DNA of 64,000 nucleotides from Pseudomonas sp. Its GTDB lineage: Bacteria > Pseudomonadota > Gammaproteobacteria > Pseudomonadales > Pseudomonadaceae. Of the stretch, positions 57,446 to 64,000 are shown piece by piece. The notes under the pieces are model-generated. The model was not told the DNA's origin. It saw only the letters and a list, made by a program, of their open reading frames with translations, and did no database searches. Within the stretch, counting starts at the first letter, position 1. Each line of letters starts with the position of its first letter. The stretch is from the NCBI GenBank assembly GCA_007713455.1, contig VMRT01000002.1:310001-374000 (forward strand), given 5' to 3'. The position numbers and the translations under genes are program-made.

Positions 57446-58291
57446 TTGATTTTAATTCGAGCAGTCATTAGGTCAGTGTTATTTATTTTGATTTTTGGCG
57501 GTGTTGGAGGTGTGCATGCCGAGGAACAGTTCTACTTAAAATATAAGAGGATGGTTGATAGCAGCATGTATATTAGACACGCCTTGGGTGGTTACGACGG
57601 CCGAACGTATTTGAATATAGTGGATGCCGCCGAAGTCGGATATAAAAAAGGCTTCAGGCTTTATGAAGTGGACGTTAGCTTTACTTCCGATAAAAAACTT
57701 GTTTTGTCTCATGGTTGGACAAGAAAAGATTATAAAGAAAGGCTCGGTCTTCTTTTTAAGGAGGAGAGCCCTGTTCCAAGTCATGATGGCTTTATGTCAG
57801 AAAAAATGCATGGTCGCTATGCGCCTAGCGATATAGATGATCTAGTGGGATTTATGAAGAATCATCACGATGTCTATGTGATGATAGATATAGGGCGCGC
57901 TACGTATGCAAGAACAAAGAAAATGTATAGTGCACTTGTGAGCAGCGTAAGAGACGATTCTGTATTGAGCCGGTTTATCGTGGGTGGCCACACTACCGAG
58001 GCAATAAGAGCGGTAAAAGAGGTTTATGACTTTAAATTATATAATCTTTACTATGCGGCGAATGTATTAAGAGAGAAAAAACTTGAGAGAGTAGAGGACT
58101 TCATTCGGTGGTGCGAGAAAAATGGAGTTACGAGTGTTTCTATATCTGCTGATCGGTACTCTCTAAAGCTTGCCGAGGCTTTCAATCAAAGCTCATTGAT
58201 TGTTTATGTATTTACGGTCGATGAGGAGGAGCGTGCACGCGATATTTTATTGATGGGAGCTTCTGTCGTGGGTACCAACTTTCTTGAGTAA
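57446..58291 (+). CDS. Secreted GDPD/PLC-like phosphodiesterase
   Basis: A 281-residue protein with a signal peptide (residues 1-24, ending VHA) and a PLC-like TIM-barrel of the glycerophosphodiester phosphodiesterase type. Expected active-site residues: the first histidine in YIRHALGG, Glu and Asp in YEVDVSFTSDKKLVLSHGW, and the second histidine in SHGW. The TTG at 57446 is used as start (GGAAG upstream). AT-rich codon use differs sharply from genes before 56735. It heads the polyol-phosphate cluster and could trim or recycle glycerol-phosphate polymer in the periplasm (inference). Confidence 0.82.
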   Translation: MILIRAVIRSVLFILIFGGVGGVHAEEQFYLKYKRMVDSSMYIRHALGGYDGRTYLNIVDAAEVGYKKGFRLYEVDVSFTSDKKLVLSHGWTRKDYKERLGLLFKEESPVPSHDGFMSEKMHGRYAPSDIDDLVGFMKNHHDVYVMIDIGRATYARTKKMYSALVSSVRDDSVLSRFIVGGHTTEAIRAVKEVYDFKLYNLYYAANVLREKKLERVEDFIRWCEKNGVTSVSISADRYSLKLAEAFNQSSLIVYVFTVDEEERARDILLMGASVVGTNFLE

Positions 58292-59120
58292 TGCTCGGTT
58301 TATACCGAGAGTCAGTAGAGTTTTGCTCAAAATATTCTTGTATGGGCTTTGTGATGTCATGACGCTAAAAAAATATTATGTCTTCTGGTGTGAGGCTTAT
58401 CGCGCCACTTTTAGTGAGCTGCCTACGGTTGGGGTGTTGTTTTGTTTGGGGGCCTTGGCATCTTCTAGGGTGTTCCAGATAGTTGCTTTTTTTTTACCTT
58501 TAAAAATTTTGATTATGTTGAATCATGAGGGGGGGATGAAGTACGAAGAGATTATGCCATATGGTGAACTGTTGAGTGATGCGTTTTTCTTAATGATAGC
58601 GGTTCCTGTTCTTTATGTTTTTTATTTTTCTACAGGTATCGCATATCGCTTTTTTGTAGATCGCTATTGGGTGTGTATAAAAAACGCGCGGGTAAAGGTG
58701 TTTGATCTCGAATATCGAGCTGGGCGATTGTACAAGTTATACAATAGGATGCTCAAAAGTGCTGGAGAACTGGTGCTGATCGTGTTCTCTATCATTCTCG
58801 CTTTAGCACTGAGTTGGCGGCTTGCAATCGTTTTAGTATTGATTCTGTGGGTGAGTTTTTATATTTTTTATTATAAGGCTGTTTTGCGGGATGATCATGC
58901 TCGATTGACCATCTTCAGGGTTAGCCCCAAGCAGTTTGTCGAGTATTCTTCTTCGTTAAGCTTTATTTTATACTTTTTTGTTATTGTTTATGACGTCTGG
59001 TTTTTTGATCTCGGCATCTTTTCTGCGATTTTCCTTGTCCTGCTATCTAGAGTGACCTTTCAATCACTTAACCGGTTGCTGGGTGAAAGTATCGTCCTGG
59101 TTAGGCTTTTCACCGCATGA
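58284..59120 (+). CDS. Polytopic membrane protein of unknown function
   Basis: A 278-residue protein with about five to six hydrophobic helices (near 50-75, 100-125, 168-190, 190-205, 225-245, 245-265). The TTG at 58284 overlaps the previous stop; in-frame ATG codons further in are alternatives, so the start is uncertain. It has the feel of an ABC-exporter transmembrane half without an ATPase, but no motif proves this. AT-rich. Located between the phosphodiesterase and TagF-like genes, so a part in polymer export or assembly is inferred. Confidence 0.65.
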   Translation: MSNARFIPRVSRVLLKIFLYGLCDVMTLKKYYVFWCEAYRATFSELPTVGVLFCLGALASSRVFQIVAFFLPLKILIMLNHEGGMKYEEIMPYGELLSDAFFLMIAVPVLYVFYFSTGIAYRFFVDRYWVCIKNARVKVFDLEYRAGRLYKLYNRMLKSAGELVLIVFSIILALALSWRLAIVLVLILWVSFYIFYYKAVLRDDHARLTIFRVSPKQFVEYSSSLSFILYFFVIVYDVWFFDLGIFSAIFLVLLSRVTFQSLNRLLGESIVLVRLFTA

Positions 59121-59165
59121 TTGGCTCAGAATCCTTGGACCTTAAAGGCCGGAAAAGCGAGCGCT

Positions 59166-60278
59166 ATGAAAATTTTTCTTAGGCAATGGGGCAAGATTTT
59201 TTTGCAAATACTTTTTTTGCCGGTCTTGTATTGGCTTTTTTCTTTTAGGCGTATTAGGGAGGAAGTCGTCATATTTGCTGACTCGAATGGCACATCCGTT
59301 CCTTTCAGCATGAAGGTGTTGCATAGACAGCTAGCTATGCAAAAGGATTTTATTGGGATTGATTTTTTTTATGACTTCAAAAGGGAGTCTCTGTTTAGCC
59401 TGTTCTGTATCCTAGTCAAGTTTATGTGGCTGTATGCAGGGGCGGGGAATATTGTTCTTTGCAACTATTTTCTACCGGTGTCCAGTTGTCGCAAGAAGGA
59501 AGGTACAAAGGTAATCCAATTGTGGCATTCTGGCGGGTTGTTAAAGAAAATTGCAAATGATGCGGTTGACGATATACCCAGTTATTATGTTGGGGATTTG
59601 TTTAGAAACTATGACTGGCTTGTTGTTAGTGCGCCATCCTGTCGGGAAACATTAGCGCGTGCAATGAAAATAGCACAGGAGAAAATTACCGCTCTCGGTA
59701 TGTCTCGGACGGATGCGTATTACGACATGCTGTTTTTGAACTCATGTCGAAAAGAGTTTTACAAGACATACCCTGAAGCGGCTGGTAAGCAAGTCGTTCT
59801 TTGGGCACCAACATTCAGGGGTACGGCTGGGGCTCCTTCACTCGTGGGGGAGGATGCTATTATTGAACTGCAAAGGAGGCTGCCTGAGGAATACTTTCTG
59901 GTATGCAGCGTCCATCCGCATTTGCGGGGCAAGACATATTTACCCAGCTCTTCTATGCCGACCGAATGGCTCTTGGCTTCTACGGATATTTTGATAACTG
60001 ATTATTCTTCAATTTTATTTGATTACTTGATCTTTGAGCGTCCACTAATTCTGTTTGCTCCAGATTTTGATTTGTATCAAAAGGGAAGAGGGTTGTATAT
60101 CGATTATTATTCTCTTCCTGGAGAAGTTGTGCATGATGCAAAAGAATTATTGCCTGCAGTGCAAAGGGCACAAGAAATTATGGAATATGACTCATTGATT
60201 CGGGCTCGGGAGTATTATATGGAATGTTGTGATGGGCAGGCAACAGACAGGCTCTTAGCGCTAATGAGGCGGAGTTAG
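59166..60278 (+). CDS. CDP-glycerol glycerophosphotransferase-family protein 1 (TagB/TagF-like)
   Basis: A 370-residue protein with a hydrophobic, basic N-terminus (about 1-30) for membrane association. The catalytic domain shows the family's histidines in VIQLWHSGGLLKK and CSVHPHLRG, then VVLWAPTFRG and the CDP-binding ILITDYSSILFDYLIFERPLILF. These enzymes transfer glycerol- or ribitol-phosphate from CDP-polyols, building teichoic acids in Gram-positives and some capsules in Gram-negatives. ATG 59166 is chosen; TTG 59121 is the alternative. Two relatives follow. Confidence 0.88.
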   Translation: MKIFLRQWGKIFLQILFLPVLYWLFSFRRIREEVVIFADSNGTSVPFSMKVLHRQLAMQKDFIGIDFFYDFKRESLFSLFCILVKFMWLYAGAGNIVLCNYFLPVSSCRKKEGTKVIQLWHSGGLLKKIANDAVDDIPSYYVGDLFRNYDWLVVSAPSCRETLARAMKIAQEKITALGMSRTDAYYDMLFLNSCRKEFYKTYPEAAGKQVVLWAPTFRGTAGAPSLVGEDAIIELQRRLPEEYFLVCSVHPHLRGKTYLPSSSMPTEWLLASTDILITDYSSILFDYLIFERPLILFAPDFDLYQKGRGLYIDYYSLPGEVVHDAKELLPAVQRAQEIMEYDSLIRAREYYMECCDGQATDRLLALMRRS

Positions 60279-60283
60279 GGGTG

Positions 60284-61504
60284 ATGAGGTATGTCAGCAG
60301 TGTTGTAAGGAACATTAAACGGGGCGTTTTCTGGGAAAGGCTCATGGAGCGACTTTCCCTTGGGATGGCCATTTTTTTTCGCAAAATTATTGCATGCACG
60401 GTTTCGGTCGACTCGCGAAAGGTAATGTTTATGACCTTTCAGAATGAGTATACCTGTAACCCTAAATATATAGCTGAGCAAATTTTAAAAGAGAATTTGA
60501 ATTGCGATATGGTGTGGGCGATTGGTCGCAATACGAACAAGGCCCTTTTTCCAAAGGAAATACGGCTGGTTCGGCGTAATTCGTGGCGTTTTTTCAGAGA
60601 GCTCGCCAGTTCTCGGGTTTGGGTCGATAACGCACTCAACTTCATCTGGCTACGAGTTCCGAAGAAAAAAGAGCAAGTCTATCTGCAGACCTGGCATGGC
60701 TCTATGGGGCTGAAACGAATAGGCAGAGATGATATCAAGAATAAACAGTGGCTTGCGCGAGCCGAGTGGTGTGATCGGGATACGGATTATTGCATCTCGA
60801 ATAGCGAGTTCGAGAATCGCGTATATCGGGAAAGCTACTGGCCGACGGTGAATATCCTGCCCTACGGACATGCGCGCAATGACGTTTTCTTCAGATGTGA
60901 ACCTGGGCATGTTCGCGAACTCAAGGAGAAAATCTGTCGAACCTATGGCTTGTGCTCGGATTACCGTATTGCCCTATATGCGCCGACGTTCCGTGATGAT
61001 AAGGCGCTGGATCATTACGACTTGGACTATAGCCGTGTGCTTGCCGCATTGAAGAAACGCTGGGGTGGGGAGTGGTATTTGTTCGCTCGCTTTCACTTCC
61101 AGAGTAAATCGGCTCAATTCGCCGAGCAGGAAGATAATGTCGTCAATCTCAGCCATTACCCTGACATGCAGGAATTGATGCTGGTGGCCGATGTCGGTAT
61201 TACCGATTATTCAAGCTGGATTTGTGATTATCTGCTGACGCGAATGCCAGGATTCATCTATGCCAGTGATCTGAGTCATTATGGTGATGAGCGTGGCCTG
61301 TATTACCCGCTCGACAGTACACCTTTCCCCGTAGCTACTCGAACCGATGAGTTGGCAAGCCATATCGAGGGCTTCGATGATGCTATATATCAATCGAAGA
61401 TAGAGCTTTTTCTTGCTGATAAGGGATGTGTTGAGGATGGATATGCCAGTGCGCGAGTCGTGGGTAAGATACGTGCATTGCTGGATGAGCCTGAACATGC
61501 CTGA
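60284..61504 (+). CDS. CDP-glycerol glycerophosphotransferase-family protein 2
   Basis: A 406-residue relative of the preceding protein. Catalytic landmarks: YLQTWHGSMGLKRIGRDD, ALYAPTFRDD, FARFHFQSKS and VGITDYSSWICDYLLTRMPGFIYASDL. In the second motif the usual histidine pattern is RFH rather than VHP. GGAG lies about 9 bases before the ATG at 60284. Codon use becomes somewhat more GC-rich in the second half. Probably adds one polyol-phosphate, or forms part of the polymerase set. Confidence 0.88.
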   Translation: MRYVSSVVRNIKRGVFWERLMERLSLGMAIFFRKIIACTVSVDSRKVMFMTFQNEYTCNPKYIAEQILKENLNCDMVWAIGRNTNKALFPKEIRLVRRNSWRFFRELASSRVWVDNALNFIWLRVPKKKEQVYLQTWHGSMGLKRIGRDDIKNKQWLARAEWCDRDTDYCISNSEFENRVYRESYWPTVNILPYGHARNDVFFRCEPGHVRELKEKICRTYGLCSDYRIALYAPTFRDDKALDHYDLDYSRVLAALKKRWGGEWYLFARFHFQSKSAQFAEQEDNVVNLSHYPDMQELMLVADVGITDYSSWICDYLLTRMPGFIYASDLSHYGDERGLYYPLDSTPFPVATRTDELASHIEGFDDAIYQSKIELFLADKGCVEDGYASARVVGKIRALLDEPEHA

Positions 61505-61521
61505 CTGCTGCTGTGTTGGGG

Positions 61522-64000
61522 GTGAGAGTTAATATTATGCTGACAGGTATTCTCCCGTATTCCGATGATGTCGATAGTTTTTTGGCGACGGCCCGCTCAT
61601 TCCTTGAGCAGTGCCTCGCGTGTGAACAGCTTCGACCGATCCATGATTTGCCACGACTGATTGTCGTAAACAGAACGGCCTCGGCTATCGATAACAATGT
61701 CGTTATAGAACTCATGCAGACATACAAGGCTTCGGTAGTCTGCTTGGATGTCGGTGTCATACCCGAGCCGACTGCCTACAATCAGGCAGTGTGTGAGGTT
61801 GCCACGTCTTATGTGATGTTCCTTGGTGCCGGCGATATTTTTCCGGCCAACTTCTTGAGTGGTCTGCGCGACTTTCTCAAAGAGCAAGGCAATGGTTGCG
61901 CCTTCGTTTCCCTTGGTACCCAGTACCGTTCCGCCAAGACCCGTAAATACGAATTCCTGGCTAAACGTAATACGCCCGAGATCGTTGATCTGCTATTGCA
62001 GCCTGAGCTGGTTCCCATTGTGTTTTCGGGCATTCTGGTCAGGCTGGAAGATATTATCGCCACGCCCTTCAATGAGGAATTGGTTTATGACTATGGCCTG
62101 GACTTTCTCTATCGGCTATTGGCCAAGAATCCGCTTTACGCGTTGTGCAAGAGGGTAGTGTGCAAATCCTCTGCTGTGGTGGCACCAGGAGTTGACTCCA
62201 GCAGATACGCCATGGAAGTGACCTGGTACTGGCAGACCTTGCGCGACTTCCTGTTGCCGCTCGTCGAGGAGCATGAGCAACAGGGCGGTATGGTTCCGGC
62301 CTACCTGCAATATGCGGTGTTGTATCAGCTGGGCTGGCGCTTCCAGCTCAGTATCAATGATAAGACAAAGCAGGTAGTCGACGAGCAGGCCCTCGAATAT
62401 TTTGCGTTGTGCTCCCGCTTGTTGAAAACACTGGAGGTCCGTGTTCTGCTGAGTCGGCATCAGCCTTTCCTGATTTCTCAATTATTGCGTTATACCTTTC
62501 TGCATTTGAAGTACGAAGGGAAGTATGCCCCAAAGTACGCGTTCCACGGGGATGAGATATTTTTACAACAGGATGAATATTTACTGCTCAAAGCGAACTC
62601 GCAGAAGGTCGTATTGGAGCTTTTGGAGTTCGACAGGGGCGACCTGATTATCGAGGCTTCGATAGATAATTTTATTGATTTCAGCCGATGCCGGCTATTG
62701 GCCTTCTTTGCCGATGATCCTCTGGAGGTCGAGGAAACCTATCGCTATGCACATACCAAGTATTTTGGTGTGAGTACGCACAAACGCTACACCTTTCGGC
62801 TCCGCATACCCAAAGCCAGGCTGGCTCAGTCGTCTGGCGGGGTTTCGTTTAGGCTGGACTTTGCTGGGAATAGTCTCTTTCCCGCCATTGTGACAAAGCG
62901 CTATACGTCCAGGCTATGCTCCGGATTTCCGGAGTCATACTGGATGTCGGATGGCTATATCTTGCGGTTCTCCGCCGATGAAAAGGTCATCGAAATACAG
63001 AAATCCAGCCTGTTAGGCGGACTTAAGGCGGAGGTTGCTTATCTCCACGGTATGGTGCTGGGGAAATACCGTTCGCGTCGAATGTTCCTGCTGCGTTGTT
63101 TGTACTGGGCAGTCTATCCTTGGTTCCACTTTAAACGGATATGGCTGACCTATGACAAGCTTTACAAGGGGGGGGATTGCGGGGAATATTTCTATAAGTA
63201 TTCCTGTGGGCGTACCGAAAATATTCATCCTGCTTATGTCGTAAATAAGACAGCTCAGGACTACTCCCGCTTGTGTCAGGAGGGGTATCGTCCACTTGTT
63301 TATGGCAGTCTAAGGCAGAAGCTGCATTTTCTTTACGCTGAGGTAGTTTTCACCACTCACGGTGGTGTTACCTCATTCAACTCTTTCTGGGGGAGAGAAA
63401 TCTCTTTCGTTCAAAATCTCTTAAAATTCGATGTGGCCTGTATTCAGCATGGCTTAACAGTTCAGCAATTGGCATCCAATTCCAATAGGCTCTTCAATAA
63501 CATGAAGAGATATTACTGCGCATCAAAATACGAAATTAAAAATCTTGCTCATCCTGTTTATGGTTATGAGAATAAGGATATTCTGCGCCTGACTGGTATC
63601 CCACGTTACGATGGCCTGGTACCTCGTAAGAAGAAGCAGATACTCATTACTCCAACGTGGCGTAGTTATATCGCAATGCCGCCGGTCAAGGGCGAATCAA
63701 GGCCTTACTTTCAGGGTTTCAAAGATACGGAATATTTCAGAGTCTACAATTCTCTTATTTCGGATTCTCGCTTGCTTGATGTAGCCCGAGAGGAAGGGTA
63801 TAAGATAGTATATCTCCTCCATCCTGTCGTGAGTGCGCAACTCGAGGACTTTTTGTGTTCCGATGTTGTTGAGGTTCTGCCTGCGCTGGATATCAACTAT
63901 GAAGAAATTCTGACAGGGTCCAGCCTGATGGTCACGGATTACTCAGGTGTTCAGTTTGATTTTGCCTATATGCGTAAGCCGATAGTCTATTATCATCCGG
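61522..64000 (+). CDS. Large bifunctional protein: GT-A-like domain plus CDP-glycerol glycerophosphotransferase domain (3' end outside window)
   Basis: Open from GTG 61522 (or ATG 61537) to the window end: at least 826 residues. The N-terminal part (about 1-200) resembles a family 2 glycosyltransferase: PTAYNQAVCEVATSYVMFLGAGDIFP. A middle part (about 330-470) is beta-rich (VVLELLEFDRGDLIIEASID). The C-terminal part carries TagF-type motifs: ACIQHGLTVQQ, ILITPTWRSY, YLLHPVVSAQ and LMVTDYSGVQFDFAYMRKPIVYYHP. Joint sugar transferase and polyol-phosphate transferase activity would make a hexose-polyol-phosphate repeat polymerase, as known for some Gram-negative capsule polymerases. Confidence 0.85.
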   Translation, partial: MRVNIMLTGILPYSDDVDSFLATARSFLEQCLACEQLRPIHDLPRLIVVNRTASAIDNNVVIELMQTYKASVVCLDVGVIPEPTAYNQAVCEVATSYVMFLGAGDIFPANFLSGLRDFLKEQGNGCAFVSLGTQYRSAKTRKYEFLAKRNTPEIVDLLLQPELVPIVFSGILVRLEDIIATPFNEELVYDYGLDFLYRLLAKNPLYALCKRVVCKSSAVVAPGVDSSRYAMEVTWYWQTLRDFLLPLVEEHEQQGGMVPAYLQYAVLYQLGWRFQLSINDKTKQVVDEQALEYFALCSRLLKTLEVRVLLSRHQPFLISQLLRYTFLHLKYEGKYAPKYAFHGDEIFLQQDEYLLLKANSQKVVLELLEFDRGDLIIEASIDNFIDFSRCRLLAFFADDPLEVEETYRYAHTKYFGVSTHKRYTFRLRIPKARLAQSSGGVSFRLDFAGNSLFPAIVTKRYTSRLCSGFPESYWMSDGYILRFSADEKVIEIQKSSLLGGLKAEVAYLHGMVLGKYRSRRMFLLRCLYWAVYPWFHFKRIWLTYDKLYKGGDCGEYFYKYSCGRTENIHPAYVVNKTAQDYSRLCQEGYRPLVYGSLRQKLHFLYAEVVFTTHGGVTSFNSFWGREISFVQNLLKFDVACIQHGLTVQQLASNSNRLFNNMKRYYCASKYEIKNLAHPVYGYENKDILRLTGIPRYDGLVPRKKKQILITPTWRSYIAMPPVKGESRPYFQGFKDTEYFRVYNSLISDSRLLDVAREEGYKIVYLLHPVVSAQLEDFLCSDVVEVLPALDINYEEILTGSSLMVTDYSGVQFDFAYMRKPIVYYHP

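Overview
The window is a GC-rich chromosomal segment from a pseudomonad, most likely the Pseudomonas (Stutzerimonas) stutzeri group. The grounds are the pseudomonad-type polar flagellar regulators FleQ/FleS/FleR, the MotCD stator genes linked to cheA-cheB and a ParA-like ATPase, the Pseudomonas-type tpm, EarP with an Arg32 EF-P, a classic pseudomonad REP element, and ihfB at the edge of a surface-polysaccharide locus. Species assignment is inference.

Layout. 1-6136: end of the chemotaxis operon (cheA', cheB, motC, motD, ParA-like, CheW-domain protein, cheW, DUF2802), closed by a terminator. 6258-8540: a secreted rhodanese, then convergent fliK and a FlhB-tail homologue. 8616-15652: the complete cytochrome c maturation operon ccmABCDEFGHI, with a terminator-like hairpin in its leader. 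15670-21153: a small lipoprotein, fliT behind a consensus sigma-28 promoter, fleQ, and fleSR behind a good sigma-54 promoter. 21215-28906: housekeeping and stress genes (tpm, DUF2959 lipoprotein, htpX, alaA, msrB, gpx, DUF815 ATPase, GST, unknown membrane-anchored protein). 29022-29360: tRNA-Glu and tRNA-Gly with promoter and terminator.

29516-36235 is a reactive-sulfur module. A CsoR-family repressor and a BigR/SqrR-type persulfide-sensing repressor are divergent. They are followed by two half-size YeeE/YedE transporters and a DUF2892 protein on the plus strand, and on the minus strand by persulfide dioxygenase, a DUF442-SQR fusion, a SulP transporter and a rhodanese. A CsoR-type box (ATACC-N3-GGGGGTA-like) lies before the CsoR-family gene, before the dioxygenase operon, and between a MacA/MacB-type ABC operon and a ZIP metal transporter (36391-40643), suggesting one regulon.

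40648-54590: a second MotA/MotB-like pair, an FAD amine oxidoreductase, 4.5S RNA, earP and efp (modifier and target together), a group II intron inserted just after the efp terminator, class II DAHP synthase, a spermidine-synthase-like protein, a chemoreceptor and DEAD-box helicase DeaD.

54802-64000: ihfB, a beta-CASP nuclease with a REP element in its coding sequence, a decayed duplicate of that nuclease's 3' end, then an abrupt change to AT-rich DNA. This last part carries a secreted GDPD-like phosphodiesterase, an unknown membrane protein and three CDP-glycerol glycerophosphotransferase (TagB/TagF)-like proteins, the last running off the window. In P. aeruginosa the O-antigen locus begins at ihfB, so this looks like a surface-polymer locus for a teichoic-acid-like, glycerol- or polyol-phosphate-containing polymer. 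This and the sulfur regulon are the most interesting parts of the window.
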